64,000 nucleotides of DNA. Source: Agromyces albus. GTDB taxonomy: Bacteria; Actinomycetota; Actinomycetes; Actinomycetales; Microbacteriaceae. The stretch covers positions 62,001-126,000 of the forward strand of contig NZ_SDPN01000006.1 in NCBI RefSeq assembly GCF_004134825.1, given 5' to 3'. Below the pieces are notes generated by a model. It ran no database searches. It was not told the origin of the DNA and was given only the letters and a program-made list of their open reading frames with translations. Of the stretch, positions 16,014 through 23,569 are shown one piece after another; position 1 is the first letter of the stretch, and each line of letters begins with the position of its first letter. A program made the position numbers and the translations under genes.

Positions 16014-16027
16014 TGACGCTAGCGTCA
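16014..16027. promoter_or_regulatory. MerR operator TGACGCTAGCGTCA
   Basis: This perfect 14-bp palindrome sits between TTGCAT (16034-16029) and TACGGT (16008-16003) of the aldo/keto reductase promoter on the minus strand. The elements are 20 bp apart. An overlong spacer filled by a dyad is the hallmark of MerR-activated promoters. Confidence 0.75.
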
Positions 16028-16055
16028 CATGCAAGTCGCCTCGAAGGAGTCAGCG

Positions 16056-16424
16056 ATGCCCGACCTGTACGACAACACCATCTCTATCGGCGAGCTTTCC
16101 GACCGCACCGGTGTCAGCGTCCGCGCGCTGCGTTACTACGAGCAGAACGATCTCCTCGACGCGGCACGCACCAGCGCCGGCCACCGCAGGTTCCGACCCG
16201 CCGACGTCGAGAGCGTGCGTCGAATCCGGCTGCTCCTCAACGCGGGACTGCCCCTTGCCATCGTCTCCCAGGTCATCCCCTGCTTCCTGGACAGCGGCGC
16301 ACGACTGCACGCTTGCGTCAGCGACTACCTTCGCACTCACCTGGAGACCGTCCAGTCGCGCATGGAAGCACTCGACGAGCAGCGGGATACGGTCCGTCTG
16401 CTCCAGCAACTCGTCGTCGCATAG
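16056..16424 (+). CDS. MerR-family transcriptional regulator of the aldo/keto reductase
   Basis: The 122-residue protein has ISIGELSDRTGVSVRALRYYEQNDLL, the MerR winged HTH, then HRRFRPADVESVRRIRLLLNAGLPL and a coiled-coil dimer helix (LETVQSRMEALDEQRDTVRLLQQL). Cys91 and Cys100 by my count (VIPCFLDSGARLHACVSD) could be redox or metal sensing. ATG 16056 is preceded by GAAGGAG; a frame from 16029 overlaps the operator and is less likely. Its position opposite the aldo/keto reductase gene marks that gene as its target. Confidence 0.9.
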   Translation: MPDLYDNTISIGELSDRTGVSVRALRYYEQNDLLDAARTSAGHRRFRPADVESVRRIRLLLNAGLPLAIVSQVIPCFLDSGARLHACVSDYLRTHLETVQSRMEALDEQRDTVRLLQQLVVA

Positions 16425-16494
16425 TCTCGCACCCACCGGGAGGCGCCCACGTATCCACAGCCGCCCTCGCGCGGCCGGGGAACCTGCGGCGCCG

Positions 16495-17106
16495 TCAGCG
16501 CGCGAGCATCGCCGCGAGCGCAGGCAACTGCGCCGGGTCTTCGAGCGCCGAGCCCACGGCGACCGTGCGAACCCCGGCAGCGAGGAACGCGCCCGCATTC
16601 GCGGCATCCATCCCACCGGTCGCGACGAAACGGGCATCCGGGAACGGGCCCGCCATCGCGCCGAACCAGGCGGTGCCGAGCAGCGACGCGGGGAACGCCT
16701 TCAGCCACGTGAGCCCGAGCGCCATCGCGGCCTGCACCTCACTCGCCGTCGCGACGCCGGGAAGCGGCGGGAGTCCGGCGGCCACCGAGGCGCGCACGAC
16801 GTCCGCATCGAAGCCGGGGCTCACCGTGAAGGCAGCGCCGGCGGATGCCGCGAGCTCGACGTGGCGCGCCGACACGACCGTGCCCGCGCCGACGAGGCGG
16901 CCCTCGGCTCGTCCGGCCTCGGCGACGGCGGCGAGCGCCTCGAGATCCGCCGGCGACTGGATCGGCAGCTCGACGACCTCGATGCCGAGCTCCCAGGCAC
17001 GACGGGCGATCTCGAGGCTGCGCGAGGCGCCCAGGCCTCGGAGGATCGCCATGAGCGGCCGCCCTGCGAGGATCTCATCGAATTCGGCGTTCACGATCTC
17101 GGTCAT
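16495..17106 (-). CDS. eda: KDPG aldolase (2-dehydro-3-deoxy-6-phosphogluconate aldolase)
   Basis: The 203-residue class I aldolase splits KDPG into pyruvate and glyceraldehyde 3-phosphate. MAILRG, VELPIQSP, LVGAGTV, AFTVSPGFD and the Schiff-base lysine region LTWLKAFPAS are all family features. ATG 17106 is 14 bp after the kinase stop, so the genes form an operon. The neighbouring KDG kinase supplies its substrate. 4-Hydroxy-2-oxoglutarate aldolase activity is a usual side reaction of the family. Confidence 0.92.
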   Translation of the reverse strand: MTEIVNAEFDEILAGRPLMAILRGLGASRSLEIARRAWELGIEVVELPIQSPADLEALAAVAEAGRAEGRLVGAGTVVSARHVELAASAGAAFTVSPGFDADVVRASVAAGLPPLPGVATASEVQAAMALGLTWLKAFPASLLGTAWFGAMAGPFPDARFVATGGMDAANAGAFLAAGVRTVAVGSALEDPAQLPALAAMLAR

Positions 17107-17120
17107 CTGCGGCCTCTCGA

Positions 17121-18020
17121 TCACGGTCGGTTGCGGGGGAAGTCGGCGGTATCTGCGAGCACGACCACGGCGCGCTCGTGTCCGGCGCGCAGTCGACCAG
17201 CAGATGGAATGCCGTCGAGCAGGGCGGCGAGGTAGCCCGCGGCGAACGCGTCGCCTGCCCCCACCGCCTCGACGAGTTCCGTCTCGATCGCGGGCACGTG
17301 CACGGCACCTGCCGCTCCGAACTCGGTCGCGCCGACTGCGCCGTCCTTCACGACGAGGAGTGCCGGCTCGGGCAGCAGCGCCCGCACGTCGTCGGCCGTC
17401 GCGCTGCCCCAGAGGCCGGCTGCCTCGTCGAGGCCGACGAACACGACGTCGGCTCGCGCCGCGAGCTCGCGAAGGCGACGCGCCGCGGCATCCGTCGACG
17501 GCCAGAGCGCCGGCCGGTGGTTGACGTCGAAGCTCGCGATCGCGGGGCCGGCCGCCACACGCGCGAAGGCCGCGTCGACGAGAGCGTCGCACGATGCCGA
17601 GAGCGCCGGCGTGATGCCGCTCAGGTGCACGAGGCGGGCGGTGCCGAGGGGCAGCTCGTCGAGGAGCGCCGGGGACATGCGCGACGCCGCCGACCCGGCT
17701 CGGAAGTACTGCACGCCATGGCCGGGATCCTTGAAGTACACGCCCGTGGGCGCCTCGGGGTCGACGCCGACCCAGCGAGTGTCGACGCCGCGCTCGGCGA
17801 GCTGTCGCACGAGGCGGCGGCCGAGCGCGTCGTCGCCGACGATGCCGGCCCAAGCTGCGCGGCGACCGAGCGCGGCGAGGTGCGAGGCCACGTTCGCCTC
17901 GGCGCCGCCGGGATCGAGGCGGAAGTCGGCAGCGTGCTCGAGCGATTCAGCATCGGCCGGCGCGATGAGCACCATCGTCTCGCCGATGGCGACGACGTCG
18001 GGCTGCGCTGCGAGGGTCAC
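17121..18020 (-). CDS. kdgK: PfkB-family sugar kinase, probable 2-keto-3-deoxygluconate kinase
   Basis: The 299-residue ribokinase-fold protein starts VAIGETMVLIAPADAESLEHA after a GTG at 18020. It has DPGGAEANVASHLAALGRRAAW (the PfkB GG motif) and EAVGAGDAFAAGYLAALL with the anion hole and catalytic Asp. GVYFKDPGHGVQYFRAGSAASRM resembles KDG kinases. The GTG lies directly below a TTGCGC / CAGCAT promoter, so the mRNA is probably leaderless. It precedes eda and is divergent from the PLP enzyme gene, with two dyads between them. Confidence 0.88.
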   Translation of the reverse strand: MTLAAQPDVVAIGETMVLIAPADAESLEHAADFRLDPGGAEANVASHLAALGRRAAWAGIVGDDALGRRLVRQLAERGVDTRWVGVDPEAPTGVYFKDPGHGVQYFRAGSAASRMSPALLDELPLGTARLVHLSGITPALSASCDALVDAAFARVAAGPAIASFDVNHRPALWPSTDAAARRLRELAARADVVFVGLDEAAGLWGSATADDVRALLPEPALLVVKDGAVGATEFGAAGAVHVPAIETELVEAVGAGDAFAAGYLAALLDGIPSAGRLRAGHERAVVVLADTADFPRNRP

Positions 18021-18037
18021 GGGCCCTATGCTGGCGC

Positions 18038-18077
18038 TTGTGCAGATTCGGCGCAAACCGGTTGCAGCATACGCAAC
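18038..18077. promoter_or_regulatory. Two operator-like dyads between kdgK and the PLP enzyme gene
   Basis: TTGTGC (18038-18043) and GCGCAA (18051-18056) form one dyad; GTTGC (18061-18065) and GCAAC (18073-18077) form another. Both have 7-nt centres and their midpoints are 22 bp apart, two helical turns. They overlap the kdgK promoter and the divergent promoter. The IclR regulator at 21111 is the obvious candidate to bind. Confidence 0.65.
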
Positions 18078-18113
18078 ACCTTCCCGTCGCATCGCTGAAC
18101 GAGAGGATGACGG

Positions 18114-19439
18114 ATGCCGCAACCGCGCGTGATCGCCGAGCTCGCCGAGGAGCGCCTCGAGCCGAGCGACAAGGGCCTCCCCGCTCGAGCTGCCGGACTC
18201 ACGGTGCGCGAGTTCCTCGCGAGCGGCCCCCGCCTCAGCGAGTTCTGGACCCCGCTCCTCGTGCTCGACGAACAGGCCCTCGCGCACAACGCGGCCGTCA
18301 TCCAGGAGTGGGCGACCTCCCACGGCTTCGACCTCATGCCGCACGGCAAGACCACGATGGCACCCGCCCTCTGGCAGCGGCAGCTCGACGCCGGGGCGGC
18401 GGGCCTCACCCTCGCGACCCCCTGGCAGGTGCGCACCGCGCGCTCGTTCGGCGTCGCCCGGATCATGCTCGCGAACACCCTCGTCGCCCCCGCCGGGCTC
18501 GCGTTCATCGCGAGTGAGCTCGCCGATGAGGGCTTCGCCTTCTCCTGCTGGGCCGATTCGGTCGCGACCGTCGAGGCGATGAAGCAGGCCCTTCCGGATG
18601 CCCCGCTCCCCCGCCCGATCGACGTGCTCGTCGAGCTCGGCGCCGCCGGGGGCCGCACCGGCGCTCGCTCGCTCGACGAAGCCGTCGGCGTCGCTCAGCG
18701 CATTGCCGCCTCGCGGTCGCTTCGCCTCGCGGGCGTCGCGGGCTACGAGGGCAGCCTCGGCCACGACCGCTCCCCCGCGGCACTCGCCGCCGTGCGTGAC
18801 TACCTCGGCGACCTCCTCGAACTGCGCGCCGCCGTACGACCGCTCGTCGGCGACCGAGAGCTCATCGTGACCGCGGGCGGCAGCGCCTACCTCGACGTCG
18901 TCGCCGACGTCTTCGCACCGGCGATGGCAGCGGATGCCGCGGCGGGCCTCCCGGCGAGCTGGATCCTCCGCTCAGGCGCCTCGCTCCTGCACGACGACGG
19001 CTTCTATCACGGCATCTCCCCGCTCGACGCGGGCGCTGGTGCAGACGCTCGCGCTGGCGCTGCTGCTCGCTCGGGCGGCGCCACCCTGATCTCGGCGATG
19101 CGGGGCTATGCACGCGTCGTCTCGCATCCCGAGCCGGGGCTCGCCCTGCTCGACGGCGGCAAGCGCGACTTCCCCTACGACGAAGGACTGCCGGTGCCGT
19201 TCGGGCGGGCCGCGCGGCTCGGCGCCGACGAGGAGCCGCTCGTCGGGGCATCCGTCACCGCTGTGAACGACCAGCACGCCTTCCTGCGCTCGGATGCCGC
19301 GTTGCCGGTCAGCATCGGCGATGTCGTGTCACTCGGCCTCTCGCATCCGTGCACGGCGTTCGACAAGTGGCGCTGGATCCCGGTGGTCGAGCACCGCGGT
19401 TCCGACCGCGTGGTCGACCTCGTGCGCACGTTCTTCTGA
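18114..19439 (+). CDS. D-serine dehydratase / D-threonine aldolase-like PLP enzyme, candidate D-glucosaminate ammonia-lyase
   Basis: The 441-residue fold-III PLP protein has the cofactor lysine in FDLMPHGKTTM (Lys79), then LVELGAAGGRTGAR and a C-terminal SHPCTAFDKW whose His-x-Cys matches the metal site of D-serine dehydratase and D-threonine aldolase. These enzymes remove ammonia from, or cleave, D-3-hydroxy amino acids. Bacterial D-glucosaminate dehydratase is known to resemble this family and gives 2-keto-3-deoxygluconate. Here the gene is divergent from KDG kinase and KDPG aldolase genes and is followed by deacylase and RidA genes, so D-glucosaminate is an attractive substrate. D-serine or D-threonine remains possible. 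Confidence 0.85.
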   Translation: MPQPRVIAELAEERLEPSDKGLPARAAGLTVREFLASGPRLSEFWTPLLVLDEQALAHNAAVIQEWATSHGFDLMPHGKTTMAPALWQRQLDAGAAGLTLATPWQVRTARSFGVARIMLANTLVAPAGLAFIASELADEGFAFSCWADSVATVEAMKQALPDAPLPRPIDVLVELGAAGGRTGARSLDEAVGVAQRIAASRSLRLAGVAGYEGSLGHDRSPAALAAVRDYLGDLLELRAAVRPLVGDRELIVTAGGSAYLDVVADVFAPAMAADAAAGLPASWILRSGASLLHDDGFYHGISPLDAGAGADARAGAAARSGGATLISAMRGYARVVSHPEPGLALLDGGKRDFPYDEGLPVPFGRAARLGADEEPLVGASVTAVNDQHAFLRSDAALPVSIGDVVSLGLSHPCTAFDKWRWIPVVEHRGSDRVVDLVRTFF

Positions 19440-19498
19440 CGCGCCAGAGCCACCGCACAGCCGCCCACCGCCCAGCCGACCGACCGAAAGAGGAGCCC

Positions 19499-21109
19499 GT
19501 GCCGCACCTGATCCGCAACGTGACCGTCGTCGATGGCGACGGCGCGGGCGCCGCGCCGGCCGACGTGCTGCTCGACGGCGAGCTCATCGTGCGAATCGAC
19601 CCGGCGGGCAGCGTCGCCACGTCGGCCGGCGACACCGTGCTCGACGGCACCGGGCGACTGCTCATGCCCGGATTCGTCGACGCGCACTCGCACGCCGACG
19701 CGCTCCTGTTCGATCCCGACGTGCAGCTCGCGCTCTTGCGGCAGGGCGTCACGACGGTGATCGGCGGGCAGGACGGCGTCTCGTTCGCTCCCGGCGACGG
19801 CACCTACGCGAGCGAGTACTTCGCGGCGATCAACGGCCGGCACCCGACCTATCGGGGCGGTGGCGTCGCTGCACTGCTCGCCGGCTACGACGGCACCACG
19901 GCGCTGAACGCCGGCATCCTCGTTCCGGCCGGCACCGTGCGGCGTGAGGTGATGGGCCGGTCGACGGATGCCGCGGCATCCGCAGAGCTCGAAGCCATGA
20001 CCTCGCTCGTGGCCGACGGCCTCGCCGCGGGCGCCCTCGGCCTCTCGACCGGACTCGACTACGTGCCCGGCATCTTCGCCGAGACCGACGAGCTCGCCCG
20101 TCTCGCCGAGCCCGTCGCCGCCGCGGGCGGCGTGTACGTGTCCCACCTTCGCGGCGGGTACGAGGCGAACTCGGCCGCCGGAATCGCCGAGCTGGAGGCG
20201 ATCGCCCTGCAATCGGGCGTCGCCGTGCACGTCTCCCACTTCCACGCCGAGCCCGGCATCGTGCACGGCCTGCTCGACGGGCTCGCCGCAGCCGGCGTCG
20301 ATGCGACGTTCGACGCGTACCCGTACACGCGCGGATGCAGCATCCTCGCAATGCCGATCCTGCCCGCTGCGCTCTCGGTGCAGCCGGTCGCCGACGTGAT
20401 CGAGGCGCTCGCGGATCCCGCGGAGCGCGAGGTGCTGTTCCGGTACTGGTTCCCCTCGATCGCCGACTACCCGAGTCTCGGCGCAGAGTGGCCGTCGATG
20501 CTCACGCTCGCCCACATCGCGGCACCCGAGTTCGCCTGGGCGCACGGCCTCACCCTCGAGGAAGCGGCGCGCCGCGCCGACACCGACCCGGCGAGCTTCG
20601 CCCTCGATGTGCTCGCCACCTCTCGCCTCGAGGTGAACGTCGTGATGGCGGTGCGCAACGAGCGCTCGCCGGCCGAGTTGGCCTCGATCCTCGCCCACAC
20701 CGGTGCCCTCGGCGGCTCCGACGGCATCTTCGTCGGCGCCCACCCGCACCCGCGGGCGCGCGGCACGTTCGCGCGGTACCTCGGCGACCTCGTGCGCGAG
20801 CGCGGCGCGCTGTCCTGGCGCGAGGCGGCGGCGCTCTGCTCCACACGTGCCGTCGACCGGTTCGGGCTCGGCCGGCGCGGGCGCATCCGGCCGGGGTGGA
20901 TCGCCGACGTCGTGCTCGTCGATCCCGATCGGGTCGCCGACACGGCGAGCTACGAGGCGCCGCTCGGGCTGGCACGGGGCATCGACGACGCGTTCGTCGC
21001 GGGAGTTCCGGTGCTCGCGGGCGGCGCGCTCACGGGCGCGACGCCCGGGCGCGGCATCCGGCGCTCATCTGCTCGACGCCCTCGAACCGCACCACCCGAG
21101 GAGGCCTGA
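19499..21109 (+). CDS. N-acyl-D-amino-acid deacylase-like amidohydrolase
   Basis: The 536-residue amidohydrolase-superfamily protein has the metal motif FVDAHSHAD, the YVSHLRGGYE and HVSHFHAE strands and the C-terminal composite domain ending GRIRPGWIADVVLVDPD. This is the D-aminoacylase layout. GTG 19499 follows AGAGGAG at normal spacing. It is in one operon with the PLP enzyme and IclR genes. D-aminoacylases remove N-acetyl groups from D-amino acids. In this context N-acetyl-D-glucosaminate, a D-amino-acid analogue, is a plausible substrate. Confidence 0.87.
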   Translation: MPHLIRNVTVVDGDGAGAAPADVLLDGELIVRIDPAGSVATSAGDTVLDGTGRLLMPGFVDAHSHADALLFDPDVQLALLRQGVTTVIGGQDGVSFAPGDGTYASEYFAAINGRHPTYRGGGVAALLAGYDGTTALNAGILVPAGTVRREVMGRSTDAAASAELEAMTSLVADGLAAGALGLSTGLDYVPGIFAETDELARLAEPVAAAGGVYVSHLRGGYEANSAAGIAELEAIALQSGVAVHVSHFHAEPGIVHGLLDGLAAAGVDATFDAYPYTRGCSILAMPILPAALSVQPVADVIEALADPAEREVLFRYWFPSIADYPSLGAEWPSMLTLAHIAAPEFAWAHGLTLEEAARRADTDPASFALDVLATSRLEVNVVMAVRNERSPAELASILAHTGALGGSDGIFVGAHPHPRARGTFARYLGDLVRERGALSWREAAALCSTRAVDRFGLGRRGRIRPGWIADVVLVDPDRVADTASYEAPLGLARGIDDAFVAGVPVLAGGALTGATPGRGIRRSSARRPRTAPPEEA

Positions 21110-21110
21110 C

Positions 21111-21842
21111 ATGTCGCAGAGTGTCACCCGCGCGGCGCGCATCATCGATGCCATCGCGGCCGACCCGCGCACCGTCGCCGAGCTCGCCGAGTCGTTCGGA
21201 TTGCATCGCTCGACGATGTTCCGCGAACTGCAGGCGCTCGAGGGGGTCGGCTGGGTGCGCCGGCGCGGCTCGGGCCGCTACACGCTCGGCACCCGGCTCG
21301 CGGCCCTCTCGAAGCAGGCGCTCGACTCGCTCGACCTCCGCGAGGCCGGCGCCGAGCACGTGCGCCGACTGCAGCGCCGCACGGGCAACACCGTGCACCT
21401 CGCCGCCCTCATGGACCGCTCGATCGTCTACGTCGACAAGGCCGAAGACGAGTCGGGGGTGCGCATGTACTCGCGCATCGGCCGCGAGGTGATCCCCTAC
21501 TGCTCGGGGGTCGGCAAGGCGGTCCTCGCCGGCCTCGACCGGCCCGCCCGTGACGCCGTGCTCGACGGCGTCACCTGGCAGCGCTACACCGAGCACACGA
21601 TCACCACGCGCGAGCTCCTCGACCGGGAGCTCGCCCTTGTGAGCGCCCGCGGCTGGGCCACCGACGATCGCGAGTTCGAGGCGTTCGTGAACTGCATCGC
21701 CGTGCCGATCCGCAGCCCGATGGGGGTCGTCGGCGCGCTCTCGGTCACCGCGATCCGCATGGTCGCCGACCTCGACGAGCTGCAGGAGCACCTGCCCGCC
21801 CTGCGCGAGACCGCCGAGCTCATCTCGCGAGAGCTCGGCTGA
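21111..21842 (+). CDS. IclR-family transcriptional regulator
   Basis: The 243-residue protein has an N-terminal winged HTH (TVAELAESFGLHRSTMFRELQALEGVGWVRR, about residues 18-48). The IclR effector domain follows, with REVIPYCSGVGKAVLAGL and NCIAVPIRSPMGVVGALSVTA. ATG 21111 is 1 nt after the deacylase stop, so the genes are coupled. KdgR-type IclR proteins respond to 2-keto-3-deoxygluconate, which fits the flanking KDG genes. It probably binds the two dyads at 18038-18077. Confidence 0.92.
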   Translation: MSQSVTRAARIIDAIAADPRTVAELAESFGLHRSTMFRELQALEGVGWVRRRGSGRYTLGTRLAALSKQALDSLDLREAGAEHVRRLQRRTGNTVHLAALMDRSIVYVDKAEDESGVRMYSRIGREVIPYCSGVGKAVLAGLDRPARDAVLDGVTWQRYTEHTITTRELLDRELALVSARGWATDDREFEAFVNCIAVPIRSPMGVVGALSVTAIRMVADLDELQEHLPALRETAELISRELG

Positions 21843-21915
21843 CCACAGCGGACGCCTCGGGGCGTCCCGCCAGACCAGCGGATGCCGCATCCGCTCGAAT
21901 CCCACCGGAGGAACC

Positions 21916-22299
21916 ATGTCCAAGACCGCCGTCACTCTCTCGAACGCGCCGAAGCCCGCCGGGCCGTACAGCCACGGCGTGGTCGCGCACGGCTTCCTGT
22001 TCACCGCGGGCTTCGGCCCGCAGGACCCCGCGACCGGGCTCGTCGTCGAGGGCGGCGTGGCCGAGCAGACCCGCCAGGTGTTGCGCAACATCGGCGCCGT
22101 GCTCGCCGAGTACGGGCTCTCCTTCGACGATGTCGTGAAGGTCACGGCGCACCTCGAGGACCTCGCCGACTTCGCCGAGTACAACACGGCCTACGCCGAG
22201 TTCTTCACTGAGCCGTACCCGGTGCGCACGACCGTGGGCTCCCGCCTCGCGAACATCCTCGTCGAAATCGACGTCGTGGCGGCGATCCCGCAGGAGTGA
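21916..22299 (+). CDS. RidA family enamine/imine deaminase
   Basis: The 127-residue protein has the YjgF/RidA signature region PVRTTVGSRLANILVEIDVVA, with the catalytic arginine (Arg104) that positions the enamine. RidA hydrolyses 2-aminoacrylate-type products released by PLP dehydratases. It is last in the operon of the D-serine-dehydratase-like enzyme, which would release just such an enamine, so it likely speeds product release and protects other PLP enzymes. Start ATG 21916 follows GGAGG. Confidence 0.93.
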   Translation: MSKTAVTLSNAPKPAGPYSHGVVAHGFLFTAGFGPQDPATGLVVEGGVAEQTRQVLRNIGAVLAEYGLSFDDVVKVTAHLEDLADFAEYNTAYAEFFTEPYPVRTTVGSRLANILVEIDVVAAIPQE

Positions 22300-22397
22300 C
22301 GAAGCCGGCGTCGGAAGCCTGCGCCGACCTGTCCCCCAGCAGTCCTCCACATAGACTGGCGCTTGGGGAAGACACCGGCCGCACGGGGAGGGGCGAG

Positions 22398-23183
22398 GTG
22401 GCGAGCAACGATGCACACGGCGAGGCGCCGGCGATGCGAGGTGATCGCGTCGCGGTCGTCATCGAAGACGACGCCGACATCCGGAGACTGCTCGAGCAGG
22501 TGCTCGAACAAGCGGGTTTCGAGACGCACAGCGCCGGAAACGGGCTCGACGGCATCGAGGAGGTTCGGCGGCACCACCCGACACTGACAACCCTCGACAT
22601 CAGCATGCCCGGGATCGACGGGTTCGAGACTGCGAAGCGCATCCGCGCGTTCAGTGAGACGTACCTCATCATGCTGACCGCTCGCAGCGACGAGATCGAC
22701 ACGCTCATGGGGCTCGAAGCCGGGGCCGATGACTACGTCGCGAAGCCGTTCCGGCCTCGTGAACTTCGGGCGCGGATCGAGGCGATGCTCCGACGCCCTC
22801 GCCTCGAGGAACCGCAGGCGGTTCCGGCCACCAGGCCGGTCGAGTCCGACGCGGGATGGCTCGAGCACCGAGGCCTCCGGCTCCACTCCGAGATGCATCT
22901 CGTCACCATCGACGGCGACGAGCTCGAACTCACGCGCAGCGAGTTCGAGCTCCTGCACGACCTCATGTCGTCGAGGCGACGCGTGCGAAGCAAGTCCGAC
23001 CTCGCCGTCGCCCTCCGCGGGGAGGGCTACGTCACGTCGTCCTACGTCAGTGACGCCGACAGGCGCGCCGTCGAGGTGCATCTCGCGAACCTGCGCCGGA
23101 AGATCGGTGAGAGCGCCTCGCATCCGCGATGGATCGAGACGGTGCGCGGCGTCGGCTACCGGCTGACGGCCGACGACGCGTGA
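22398..23183 (+). CDS. OmpR/PhoB-type response regulator
   Basis: The 261-residue protein has a receiver domain (VAVVIEDDADIRRLLEQVLE; phospho-acceptor Asp in TLDISMPGIDG; Thr/Lys in IMLTAR and DYVAKPF). A winged helix DNA-binding domain ends VEVHLANLRRKIGESASHPRWIETVRGVGYRL. GTG 22398 follows GGGGAGGGG; the frame also opens at 22296, overlapping ridA, which is less likely. It converges on the gene pair for a histidine kinase and a degenerate GGDEF protein, a possible but unproven partner. Confidence 0.92.
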   Translation: MASNDAHGEAPAMRGDRVAVVIEDDADIRRLLEQVLEQAGFETHSAGNGLDGIEEVRRHHPTLTTLDISMPGIDGFETAKRIRAFSETYLIMLTARSDEIDTLMGLEAGADDYVAKPFRPRELRARIEAMLRRPRLEEPQAVPATRPVESDAGWLEHRGLRLHSEMHLVTIDGDELELTRSEFELLHDLMSSRRRVRSKSDLAVALRGEGYVTSSYVSDADRRAVEVHLANLRRKIGESASHPRWIETVRGVGYRLTADDA

Positions 23184-23240
23184 GCCGGCCGATGACAGGA
23201 GCGGGGGGCGGCATCCGCTCACGCCGCCCTGCAGCACCGG

Positions 23241-23429
23241 TCAGGTGATGCGGCGGGGACGATGCAACCGGTCGAGCGGGCGGACTGCAGAGTATCCACC
23301 GGCGACGAAGTCGGTTGCGTACGCTTCGAGTTCGGGATCGAGAAGCGGCCGCGAGAACCGAGCTGCGATCGGTGCCATACCCCGGGGGATGGTCCGGGGG
23401 TGGACCTTGGGGGTGGCGAGATCGAACAT
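23241..23429 (-). CDS. Small hypothetical protein (62 aa)
   Basis: MFDLATPKVHPRTIPRGMAPIA... begins 9 nt after AGGAG and ends with a basic tail (RPLDRLHRPRRIT). Codon choice has the GC-rich third positions of real genes here. It has no membrane segment or recognised domain. It lies between the response regulator (convergent, 57 bp) and the degenerate-GGDEF gene (140 bp upstream). I do not recognise a family. Confidence 0.6.
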   Translation of the reverse strand: MFDLATPKVHPRTIPRGMAPIAARFSRPLLDPELEAYATDFVAGGYSAVRPLDRLHRPRRIT

Positions 23430-23569
23430 CTCGGTGTTCTCCTGACTTCTGGTGCAGCGTCCCCGCACCACGCCACGAGTCTCCCCGGGCGACCTCGGGA
23501 TCGGCGCGAGGATGCGGCAACGTCACCTCAAGATCTCCTCAAGAATTCGCCGTTCGAGTACACCGCACC

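Noticed and set aside
19175-20749. 524-codon minus-strand frame
   Set aside because: Antisense to the amidohydrolase; no RBS and no recognisable domain.
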